This document shows positions 46,981 through 58,038 of a DNA stretch of 64,000 nucleotides, piece after piece. The notes under the pieces were generated by a model that ran no database searches, was not told the DNA's origin, and saw nothing but the letters and a program-made list of their open reading frames with translations. Both the position numbers and the translations under genes were made by a program. The DNA comes from Antennarius striatus (Eukaryota > Chordata > Actinopteri > Lophiiformes > Antennariidae). The stretch's first letter is position 1; every line of letters starts with the position of its first letter. The stretch spans positions 9,621,973 through 9,685,972 of the forward strand of contig NC_090789.1 in NCBI RefSeq assembly GCF_040054535.1, read 5' to 3'.

Positions 46981-48253
46981 TTTAACCTCTGCACATGGTG
47001 GTAACATGAAATATCCCTCTAGTGGTTTCCCTTCATCACTAACACGACAACCATCGAGATCGGCACACAGGAAGGCTGAACGAATAAATATTGAAACGAT
47101 AATATTGACAGCAGAACAGCTTCTATTGTCTGATTGACCTGTAGGATCTTGAAGTAACAAACACAAGCAAATTGTCTGGTCAAACAGGTAAGTCTAAACC
47201 CCCTCTGGAGAGATAAAAAGCTTCTGTACGAGTGCATGCAGAAAAAGAAAATCCAGTAAATCAATAGATTAATATTTATGTACATACAGGAACATATAGT
47301 GACAGAAACAAAATGAGGACAGATGTTTTTATATTTATTTATTTTTATCTCCCTTAATTTGCAGCAACTTTAAAAGTACGGAACACAACACACGGTTAAG
47401 CTCCGTCATCTCCCTGACAAGTCATCTTTGAAGATAAAGTAAAAAATCTCTATTGAAACAGGAATTTTTACAGAAAAAGAAGATATTTACTTGTGATATT
47501 ACAGAAATAACACCTTATTAACATTTGATCATGTGCTGAGTAAAGAAAAAATACAGATACAGATATATATAATGCAGATTAAATAAAAGAGGTCGTATTA
47601 TGAAAAACGTGTTTTTTTTTGCAGAAGTCAGCATTGTGGATGGAGCGGCCGATGGTGGCAGTGGGGTAATGGTCCATGTTGGAAGGATCTGGACACCTGA
47701 AAGTTGGAAACATCCCAGTTCTGCCATGGCCAGCATCCTCACCTCAGTGAGCATGTTGGGATGCAATTAGGGCAACTATTCACACTGAAAACAATTGAAA
47801 ACACAGAACACATTGTTTCTGCCAGAGTCTTACATTTCTGACATCTGGGTCTACTTTCTTTTTTTCCCTTTGCAAATCTGTACAAACATTTTTCTTCCAA
47901 ATTCTACATCAGGATGATTTCCGCTGGGCAGCAACAATCTCATGAGAAAGCAACTTCTCAGTCTCTCTCTCTCACACTTCCAATGGTGTTATTTAATTAT
48001 TTGTCGCACATAAATTCCAATTAAAAGGGTGGAAATTTCAGGACAGAAGGTGGCTTCAATCTGTGCAGGAGATGCGATGAACTATAGTTGGTTTCATTTC
48101 AGGGAGGATACATGGGGTGGATGGACAGGTAATTTGAGCCAGTGAACACCACGTTCAGAACGGAGTAGAGGTCAATGAGCGCTTATATTGCTTCATCCTG
48201 CATCTGTCACTTTGTATGACTGTCAGTTCCCTGGTCACTATAATGCATCGGTC

Positions 48254-48256
<3 letters not shown>

Positions 48257-48346
<90 letters not shown>

Positions 48347-48357
48347 CGTGTGTGTGT
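48257..48357. repeat. (GT)n microsatellite
   Basis: About 100 bp of GT repeat with GCGT interruptions near the right end. No gene is recognised between 46980 and 50280. Confidence 0.97.
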
Positions 48358-50284
48358 CTAATAGGCTTCTCTGATACATGATGACACCAGAATATTAGGC
48401 AGCCCTGACAAAATTTGAGGTTGTAAGGCCGCGATGAGTCTATGATCCCATTGATTTATGTTCCCCCGGCATTATTCACATTCAATCACATTCTGCCTGA
48501 CGATGCTGCCATAGTGGGGCTGCCATGACTCAATGATGGGAGTGCAGGAGGATGAAGATGTCATGATCCAATTCGTTTGAGGAAGAAATGAGTCAAACTC
48601 AAGTCTTGAAATGGTTGGAAAGTAACTACATGACCCACGGTTGCAGCGTCCGCACATCCAAACTCATCCGTTCTGTTCTCTTTGAAGGCATTCGCCAAAG
48701 AACCATGATGCGGTCCTCCTATGTTTTAGAAGAAAACGAACCAAATCATGACTCAGCATGTCATGACCTTGATATTTCCAGGTAAAAAAGTGATGCATCA
48801 TCTTTTCAGTTTAGGCAGCTGCCTTCACCAGGTACGTATCATTGTTTCTACGCAGCCTTTGATTTCAGCGGTGTCACTCCAGCAGACGCTTTAGGTTTCA
48901 TGCTGGCATTCTGCTGGCAAAACAGGCAGCCTCTGCAACTATTGTGTTTTACATACAGTATATGCTGAGCAGCATTCTGCAAACACATAGCAAAACTAAA
49001 ACCATCATGGTGGTTACACGGTAATCCTGGAGGAGCTCCAGGATTTCAAATCTACCTCTAATACAAAAAAAGCAGCAATTTCAGTGAATTTCCCACACTG
49101 AGAACTATTATGGCTAAAATAAAGAGGATGCTATTTTTATTATTTTTTGGCATGCAGGAAAACAACTGAGCAGCAGCGACAGAAAAAAACAGTTGCAGTT
49201 GTCAGACATGAGGATGATTTTCACACCTTATCTTTAGCACAGCTGAATTTATCTGTCCTCTGCTCTGAGTAATGGTCCAACAACAGGCCTGAAGGAGGTA
49301 ACAGAAAAAAAAAACTGGCACACTGAAACATGGAGGATAGCTAAGAGACAGAGTTCTAGCTGATATAATAACGAGAAGGTTGTGTTGTGTGAAGTAAACA
49401 GACAGGTTTTGCCAATGTTTTCTAGAACAAACAAGTGGCTTCATTTCGTGTATCTTATTTTTCTGGGTGAAAAGCTTCACCCTCTCATATGTGGGATTGA
49501 TTTCTGGTTACTTTCGCAATGAAAATGTGTGTTTTTGTTTGTTTTTTGCCTGGGGGTGCGACTCAGTCTTGTTGAAAAGACTTTAAGAGTGTGAAATAAA
49601 GACAAAGTCAATGTGGGTCTCTTTACGCTCTCTCTGCTTGCCTCCTGTTTCCTCCTTCCTACTCCCTCAACCCCAGTTTTCCTTAGAACCTGACTTTAAC
49701 TGGATTCGAAGGCACCTCTGGGAAATACGTTCTTCTGGAGTCTCGACTGTGTCATGTTCTGCGTCATCGCATCAAAGCTTCATCAGCTGTTTGAAGTGCT
49801 CTAAAGCATTGGGATTGGTCAAATTTGCCCCACCAGCAGTGTAACAATCATCACTTCAGACGTATTATCAGATTTATTCATATCTATTTCTATTCATTCA
49901 TGTGTGATTGCATGCGACAGCACGAACATCCTCCACACTCCACACGGCTGTGGGTGCAGAGTGGGCCACCATCCCACAGGACTATGACATCATTCGGAGG
50001 TTGTGTCAGTCCATGAGGAGGGTGATTACTGTCACTAATGGAAAACAACTTAGTCAAATTGTAGTATTGTCCACCCGTTTGATTTATGATTGACTTTTTT
50101 GTTTTTGGGTTTGTTTTGGAAATCGAGATAATCATTAAAAGGTAAAGAGGAACCGAATGAAGGATGTTATTTTTATATGACGTAAATTAGCAAAACAAAT
50201 AAATACAGAATGTGTGGGGAGGAAAAGGGGGGGAAAACATGACAATGTGAACAAGCTCTAGGTCACTGATGCTCTTGACTGATC

Positions 50285-50860
50285 TTAGTTTGTGCCACCC
50301 CGGCGGCAAAACAATCTGCATCCCGCGCTCCGCGGCTTCTTCTCAGGCTGCTCCAGCTAATTGGCTCCTCTGAGATCCGCACAGCCGCACCAACGCGCGC
50401 TGGAACCCGCGCCAGCAGAGGACCTCCCCGCCATCTGCGAAAGGCTGGCGCTCACAGGTGTATCCTCTGCTCCTGCTGTCCCACATCAGTCCTCAGGAGA
50501 CGTCTGAGGCCCCACAAGCTGTGGTGTTTGATCAGCCACGCTGTGTCGTGTCTCCTCGATCTGCACGCCTGCGGTGATTCACTTCCGGCCCGCAGCACCT
50601 TCGGGCTCCGGCGGGCTGACATCAAGCAGGAGCCCTCACCTACACCAGAAACCCCGCGGTATGATTCACACAGCTGAGATTACGATTCCTGTCGTCTTTT
50701 GATCTAATTAAGACACTCATTAAAACACTGGACAAGAAATTTGCCGCAACGCGTCAAACCTGCCGAGCGGCTCACATCCGGTTTCCGAGACGAAGCACTG
50801 CTGACATCTAGCGGCGGAAACGGGGAACTACACCTTCAGGCGGTCGGGCCATTGTCCCTC
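50285..50860. promoter_or_regulatory. Orphan CpG island
   Basis: A CpG-dense, GC-rich block (ccccggcggc, cgcgctccgcggc, caccaacgcgcgctgg, acttccggccc) in the middle of AT-rich DNA. It looks like a vertebrate promoter. No protein-coding exon is recognisable on either strand. Possible donors are gtatga near 50658 (plus) and gtgagg near 50638 (minus). Candidate roles are a non-coding RNA promoter, an alternative 5' exon or a distal regulatory island. Confidence 0.6.
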
Positions 50861-51321
50861 CGTTGAGCAGAAGACTAAATAAATAAATAATGTAAAATGA
50901 ATGTAATGTAACATCAACTTACAGGGATTCAGTAACGGCAGCAGGTTATTTTAAAGGCAATGGAGCATTTTGAAATTGGCTGATACTGCGATATGTCCCA
51001 GAGGGGAACGCACAGGTAATTTAAATGTTAATAACTGCATGATATTTAGCTCCCACTGGCCTTGATATACTTGTATGGATCACTATCCAAAGCTGTTTAA
51101 ATCAATCCACTGGACTTTAAGAAAGACGCTTTCTTGAAAATGTTTCGCTAATTTATCCAAGAGGCTTCGTCAGTTCTGAAGGTGGTTGGTCTTTCCCCAG
51201 CTTATTAACCCTGTGGGGTATGTATGGTCAGTGCAAGTTTAAACCTGTCTGGCTCCTCTAAGGTTGATGGGGGTGGCAGGGGGTGTCAAAGGGGGGTTGT
51301 TGAAATGCGAGTTTTGCGAGT

Positions 51322-51797
51322 CTTTGGCCACGTCCACACGATGACGGATTTTTTTAAAAACTGAACTTTTTAAAAACGCATCGAAAACGATTCGCGTCCA
51401 CACGACAGCGTTTTAAAAAAAATCTCCGTCCACATGTAAATGCACCAGTGCGTTTTCGAAGACGGCTATAAACGTGCCAAACCATGTGGTGGCAGTATTG
51501 AGTCAAATTTTATCCAATAGGAATCCTCCGTGTTTTGTTGTCACAACACACGGGCCCATAAATATGATGTCACAGCGGTTTTCGTCGCAGGCAAGACGTC
51601 AGCGTTTTTAAAAAGCCGCGGATACGTCGTCCACACGACAACGCAGACCCAGCATTTTTTTAAAAATCCACCTCGGTCAGCGTTTTTAAAAAGTTGTGTT
51701 TTCGTCCCGGATATCTGCGATGTCGTGTGGACCGAAGGCGTAAACGCAACAAAAAGGTGCGTTTTTAAAATATCCGTTATCGTGTGGACGGGGCTTT
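51322..51797. mobile_element. Foldback-type MITE with cgtccacacga termini
   Basis: The left end reads ggccacgtccacacgatgac. The right end, reverse complemented, reads agccccgtccacacgataac, so imperfect terminal inverted repeats of about 24 bp are visible. The ~475-bp interior repeats the words cgtccacacgac and gcgtttttaaaaag several times in both orientations. It has no coding capacity. The superfamily is not decided because the target duplication is unclear. Confidence 0.8.
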
Positions 51798-52149
51798 TTG
51801 TATAGTAATGAGGGTCATTAGCATAACCATCACCTGGATAACTGAAAACCTACCCAGACATGTAGGGATCACTGTTAACACTTCAATGAAAGTTCAGTTC
51901 ATTTTTGTGAAATCTTATGTATTCCTTCTGGATTGTGTTTGCTCATACTGAAGGCTCTGTATGACTATGTGTGTGTGTGTGTGTGTGTTTGTGTCTCAAA
52001 TCACTCAGCGCTCCTGAGGGTGGCAACAGGCTGTCTGAGGTCATGCAGGCTCTGTATGGATATAATCTACTGTTTGACCATATGTGGAAATGCTTGTATG
52101 ACTGTCGGTATTCTCAGACAATTTTGTTTACAACAGATATGTCCTCACT

Positions 52150-52530
52150 GGGTCCACGTGACTGATTATGTTGTGTTCTCAGATCGTTTTGTGAAACTGT
52201 CGACTTGACATTTGTGTTAACGCCTGAAGGTCATGACGTATCGACTGAAACCGGTAAAAAACTGGTTGAGAGCAGATATTTCGAGTTTTACCAATAGATT
52301 CACCGCCCACAGTCCTGCCTTTTAGAGTATAAATGATGTGTGATCCTCTTATCTTTGCACTCGCTTGCACCGCTGCAGCTCTTGTTTGTAAGTCTCTTGT
52401 GCCCAGAATATTCTGTAATAAAGCTTCGAAGGACTGTTCGTCTCCAGCCTTTATTCGGACCTCCAACATTCTCACTACCCGAAATCAAACGAACATGCGG
52501 AGGAAGAAGTCGCGCTTTCCTCCAACAACT
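52150..52530 (+). mobile_element. Probable solo LTR of an endogenous retrovirus-like element (3' part clear)
   Basis: The block has LTR anatomy on the plus strand: a TATA box (tataaat, 52328-52334) and a poly(A) signal (aataaag, 52417-52423) about 90 bp later. Before the signal is cttgtttgtaagtctcttgt and after it a U5-like segment (cgtctccagcctttattcgg). No gag, pol or env reading frames flank it, so it would be a solo LTR. The left boundary is approximate and no target duplication was established. Confidence 0.45.
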
Positions 52531-55500
52531 TAAGTTACTTTAGGTTATTCCTCTGATATTTTATTGAGATTCAATGAAATATCATTAGGTACAGGTAAAA
52601 TTGAACCCAACACTGAATGTATTCAGTTGAATGGAGGGAAAATAAATTTGATATATGAATATACAAAGAAGAAAAATGGCTTAAGAATCACTGGTTTATG
52701 TACCATTTTGTCCCTATTGTGAATATTAACCAGTTAGAAAACACACAGTGAATTAGTTTACAGTAGCTACAGGTGAGATGTTTTTGTTAAAACAAGGTCT
52801 AAACTTTCTAGAATGACCCCTTTCAACAATCAAGACTTCACTTTTTATTACCCAAACTGACAATCGTAAGTGGTGTTACTTTAAAACAGCAGTGCGCCCC
52901 TTCCTCCACTAAAACCAGTGACTGCCCAACCAGTTTGACAATGGAGTGACATGTAGTGGGATCCCTGACGTCTGAAAGAGACGTTTATTTTCTCTTGTGT
53001 GAACTGACACTGAAAAGGAGCCAGAGATTACCTTAAGTCAATACAGCAGACAATGAGAGTAAAATATGGTTGAGTTTGTGGATGTCCTGCACATGAAACA
53101 GACAATGATCAACAGATTTCTACATTTTAGGGAACAAAAAGAAAAAGTCATTCATTTTGAACTCAAATACAATTTTATTTAAGTGTAAACAAAAAGTCAA
53201 CGAAAAACTGCATAGGAAATGTTTAAAGTCCATAGAGTACAGAGAGCAGCAGGTGGCATATATATTATAGTCTCCTTTGCCTTATTTAGACTGAAGACGT
53301 GACATCTGCACTTTACCTCAGCACGATGTGCGATTGTGTGTTAAGAGGGAAGGAAGGTGTGCCGGCAAACACAAACACACACACACAAGGTTGACTGATA
53401 AACACACAAACACAGCGACCCGGCTGAGAAAGCGCCAGCAGCACCCATCTAAACTCAGCATGGCCACGCTGGCTCACCCCGCCTCTTGGGACTGTTCGGA
53501 GGATACATTCAGTGGATTTCTGCTTAGACATTAAGGATGCAGCGCACAAACACAGAACCCGCTCCTCACACAACCAGCTGCCGGGAGAACAGAGTCCTAC
53601 AGAAAGAAGTCTGGACAGGATGCTCATCGGCTGGAACGTCGCTGCATGTTCCTGCACCATGTGATTCCACTTAATACTCATAAGTATTGGCGATGAGGAA
53701 CATTTTAGCAACAAAACTTTTCTTTCTGAGGTCTCTGGTCGTCTGTAATGGCTCCAGCAGCTGGTGGTAGTGAGGGAGTGTCAACAAGACCCCACTTAAC
53801 CCCTTTCTTCACAAAAATACATTCTAAAAGGGCCAATGAGCATCAAGTGGTGAGAAGCGTTTGTACTTCACTGTCAAAGAAAAACTTGGCAAAAACAACA
53901 TAGGTTAATCATGGAAAACTAATCGAACGCCTTATTTTTTCAGATTTAGAAATAATTTGTTTTATAATATTCAAATGGAAACACAAAAGAATCCTACTAC
54001 TGAGGGGTCCTAACACGGGGAAAAACACTACATTACTACTGGACACGTTTCAATGAGACACCTGCAGGGCAGGGATGCAGAGAACTACCTGAGTTTTACT
54101 TTTTCCTCTCTTAATTTTCCAACCTTTTTTTTTCTTTCATTTTTGTCTTCCTTTCTTTAGGTTATACAATCATTAAAAAGGAGGTCTAAGACCTTTGCAC
54201 CATCACCTGGGACAGCTTGGCTTGTTCTCTCAAAGCCATGAGAGGCCAGAAATTTAAAAAAAAAAGAAAAAGAAGGATGGACAAAAACCACAGGGGCCGA
54301 ATAAAGAAAACACGAACCATCATGTGCTCAGCAGCCATCAACGCACTTCCTGGAATCTTAGAAGTTTGTGCTGGAGACACCTAGCTGCTCCTGACATGAC
54401 AGTGAGAGAGTTCCCACTACGAGGGCACCCAACTCTCACAGATCATCTCTGCTGATCAGGAAAACCTCGAGGACGACTTTACGGCGTCCTTAAGTAACAA
54501 AGGTTTTCTTGTGAAAGGAGATGTTAATATATCTACGCATTATTATGCACATTAAAGGGAGAAAAGGAAACACTAAAAGCCCAGGAACACACAAGCCTTC
54601 TGCACTTAACTGAAGACATTGCTTCCATAGTTTCTCAGGAGGCGAGGTATGACTGGCTGAACAGGTTGTGCTCGGCCCAGCCTCTTGAGAACAGGAAATA
54701 CAATCGCAAAGGTCAAAGGAAATACCATCCAACACAATCCTAACACACACACATACACATCTTTGGGTATATATTTTGGTAAAAACCATCCCAATATTCA
54801 GCTAGCCACCCCGTTTGACTATTTCAACATCGATCTGAGAGACGTCGATATAATACAAGGACTTTTTAAAGCATGCAAAAAAAAAGAAAAACAAATAATG
54901 GTTTAAAATACATTTTTCCTCTTTAAGAGTGAAGACCTAAGGATCTTAAAGATAGAACTCTGCAATTTTAATTAAAAAAAAAAAACTGATGCAACATGAA
55001 CGTGAACATAGTAATACTGAAAAGTACTGGGAAAAAAAAAAAAGTATTGGTAAAAGTGTTGGGTTTAAAAACAGCAGGGGGTGTGGACTCAAATGACTCA
55101 CCATCAATGTGCTAATAGCTCATCTCCAACAATAAAGCGCCTGTTGTCACAATTGGCAGACAGTATTCCTCTGATGTCGAGGCTGGTTAAGCTTAGATGT
55201 ACTCTAAGGTCCTCACCAACCAACATAAAGCATCATCAGGTCCACACTGGAGCGTTGGTAAATTGTGCTGAAATTACAGGTCATTCTTGTGCATTGAAAG
55301 GCGGATTTGTGAACTTCGTGGATCAGTTAACTCTTTGGAGGAGGCCACATCCTCTTCCCCTCACCTGTTGCTCACGGTAACAAAATACAATTGGAATCTG
55401 CATGCTCATCATCATCATCATCATGAGGTAAAGATAATGGGGCCCAGCCCTTGTAAGTGCATCCAATCAGGGTGAGGTTTTTTGTTTTTTTAACTCCATT

Positions 55501-55800
55501 ACTCTGATTCAACATTTGTATCTGTGATATCATGATCCAGTGACACGTCGTATACAACAGCATGGTCCGAATGCCAATCCTGTTTGGCACAGAACTCTCA
55601 TAGATCATTTTGGCACAATGCTACAGGTAAAAATTTTTGGTGTCTTGATGATAAAGGCATACACTAACAGGCAATTTACAGTCGAGGGTTTGGAAGAGTG
55701 ATGACCATAACAGAAACTTAATATCACTAAAAACAGTACCATGATCTTTGGTCCTTGAGCTGTGGGACATGCAGTGTACTGACACAAAGAGATTCAAGAA

Positions 55801-55960
55801 TGAGGTATACTTGTAATGCATAAATATGTGTTGAGAATTGCGCAAAATAAGAATAAAAATGAGGTATTGAGAATGAGTAACAAGTTGAGGTATTCAAAAT
55901 GCTTAAATGCACAGTAGCAATGCGTGGCGTACTGCTTTTGAGGTATTCAGGAGTGAGGTA
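55801..55960 (-). promoter_or_regulatory. Cluster of five let-7 7mer-A1 seed matches
   Basis: On the mRNA (minus) strand TACCTCA occurs at 55801-55807, 55860-55866, 55886-55892, 55939-55945 and 55954-55960. A sixth copy is at 55424-55430. Each pairs with let-7 nucleotides 2-7 and places an A opposite nucleotide 1. All lie in the presumed trim71 3' UTR. Confidence 0.5.
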
Positions 55961-57567
55961 TTTGAGGAACAAGGCTGGATGTCTGTTCAGGTACAGGATG
56001 TAATATGATATGACAGTCAATCCTGATGGTGTGTGCAGACGGGCCCTCCCCTCAGAGGTGAGAGTCAGTCGGAGAATCCTTTCAGAGCTCCAGGGATTCT
56101 GTGGGAAACTAAGGAAGTGATAATGGAACACAAATGGTTTGGTGCTACCTGCGGGGAACCCGATAACGTGATGGCCATCAAAGGGTTAGAGATCAGCTTT
56201 TAAGATTGGGATACAAACGGTGAGATGATCATTTGAGCCTATGGGCTGAGGCATCATTTGATGGGCAGAGGCGATAAAGGGCACAAGCCCCTTACTCTTT
56301 GGTGTGGGTATCTCCAGCTCTCTACATAAAACATTTCTGCAGAGACCGAAATATCTTTCAAAACGTGCCTCACGCAACAAGGGCCTTGGCATCTTCATGC
56401 AAAATAAACCTTGACCCATGCACACTATATTCTTCTTCTTGATTAATAAAGTTATTAAAGGGGATTTTTTAATTTTTATTGCCAAATCTGCATTTGGCCA
56501 TTGTGCAGTAATTCTAACTTTGGTTGACTTCAGTAATTGGTCTCTAGACCTCCATCTTTAGAGGAATTGGTCTGCTAACACTCAATCTGAAGAGGACTCC
56601 TAAACTCCCTCCATCAATAAATAGGGCGGGGCTGTGTCATCATGCCCTTTCGATGGACTCGACTACATCGTTGGCCACCAGAGCCAAAAGGAGTGGCTTT
56701 CAACCACAATCTGAATCTGAAAGATTGTAATGTTAGATCTTCTATTTGATGACATTAACGTCCTCTGGACAGCCGGATTTAAAGTCACTGAGGCTTTTGT
56801 CTCACAGCATGCCTCACAAAAAGGTGTCATTCGATTACACGATTGCATTATTATGGTAAAATCACTAATAGATCTTGGTCTTGGTAAATCCCTCTTTGGG
56901 TCCTCCCTTTTGAAGGAGACACGACTCTCCTTATACACTGAGAATGACTTTTACTAACAGGGGGTTCTCTTCTGTCATCAGATTCAGGCCTTCTGTCTGA
57001 CAACATTGGGAGTGGGGGGGGTGGGGGAGGGGGCTTAAGAACAGTAAAACATTTGTCTTACTTCACTTGGGGACTTAATCTGTGAATCAATTCAATTTGG
57101 AGATTATGCCCTCCAATCTATTTTTGCTTAACACACAATACTCATAAAGTCATCAAATCTGCTTTAGCTATTAAAGCTCAAGGGATTTTGAAAAGTATTA
57201 AGCAGTTTTATCAATTCTACTGGGACCTTTTGATTCTAAAGTTTAGTTTGGTTTCTTTGGGAATTCTTCTTAGGCTATCAAGACGAACCGAACTCTAGAA
57301 AGCCTCTAACTGACAAGGGTAACGAATAAGCCTAAAGAAAAATGTAAGGGTCACTTCTGTACCCGAGTTTCATCTCCTAGTGAAGCCCTGCACTGACAAT
57401 AAATCATACAGCCTCTACAGTGGTCTGAGTATTGTCTCAGCAACAACATTCAGGAGGTTCAATTTAACTCATATTTCAAAAAGCACAGCAAGAATTCCAT
57501 TAATCCTGTGCAAATATCAACTGAACAGTCTATTCTTTTTTTTGTCTCTCTTAAATAAGAAAGTATA

Positions 57568-57574
57568 GAGGTAG
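57568..57574 (-). promoter_or_regulatory. let-7 7mer-m8 site in trim71 3' UTR
   Basis: CTACCTC on the mRNA strand pairs with let-7 nucleotides 2-8. It lies about 70 nt past the 8-mer site, an arrangement reminiscent of the paired let-7 sites of lin-41 genes. Confidence 0.65.
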
Positions 57575-57644
57575 ACTTCTATGTAAAACTTCACGGACTA
57601 AAGCCTCTGCTCGGCGACTACGAGTACATTCATAAAGAGCTAAA

Positions 57645-57652
57645 TGAGGTAG
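57645..57652 (-). promoter_or_regulatory. let-7 8-mer site in trim71 3' UTR
   Basis: CTACCTCA on the mRNA strand is a full 8-mer let-7 seed match, about 390 nt past the stop codon. Repression of lin-41/TRIM71 by let-7 through 3' UTR sites is established from worms to vertebrates. The site is seen here; its use in this species is inferred. Confidence 0.75.
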
Positions 57653-57694
57653 GTATGGAGCAGAGGGTACAAGATTTCAAGAAAAGTGAGAAAT

Positions 57695-57702
57695 TCCCTG
57701 AG
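57695..57702 (-). promoter_or_regulatory. miR-125 (lin-4) 8-mer site in trim71 3' UTR
   Basis: CTCAGGGA on the mRNA strand is a full 8-mer match to the miR-125 seed. It lies 42 nt from the let-7 8-mer. TRIM71 is a known joint target of let-7 and miR-125. Confidence 0.7.
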
Positions 57703-58038
57703 ATGGATACTTAAGGAGAGCTTCCAGAGAGGATTCAGAGCAGTTGAGACTGAGGAAGGGAAATATGGCTCTCTTTCTACTGATTATCAATTTGTAGAGG
57801 TCCCCTTTGTTATACATAACACAGATATCTGATTGGGAGAAAATCAATGCAAATCCAAAATAAAAGAAAAAAAAAGATTAGTACTGTTTTTAATTTCCCT
57901 TCACGTGTGCTTTGAATCCTCTCTGAGCTCCCCTTCTGTTGTGTCTGTTGATTCATTCTCTCTCCTCCATTTCCCTCATCATAAAAAAAAACAACCTGCA
58001 GGAGGGCAAACGGAAGAAGAGAATGCTAAATAAACATT

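Larger units (their letters stand above)
53165..58038 (-). other. Probable long 3' UTR of trim71
   Basis: Starts after the trim71 stop and runs to a minus-strand AATAAA at 53174-53179, about 4.9 kb. Long 3' UTRs are normal for TRIM71. The interval is free of recognisable transposons and contains canonical let-7 and miR-125 sites. An earlier AATAAA at 56475-56480 could give a shorter form. The end is inferred; no transcript evidence is available. Confidence 0.45.

Noticed and set aside
49611..50093. Several short plus-strand frames just before the CpG island
   Set aside because: No splice structure, conserved motif or initiator context. I could not support a first coding exon.
50796..50815. 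CTCF-like word in the orphan CpG island
   Set aside because: It matches the core at only about 12 of 14 positions, too weak to list as a site.
56663..56938. 91-residue minus-strand frame in the trim71 3' UTR
   Set aside because: No motif or family resemblance. A frame of this length is expected by chance in several kilobases of UTR.
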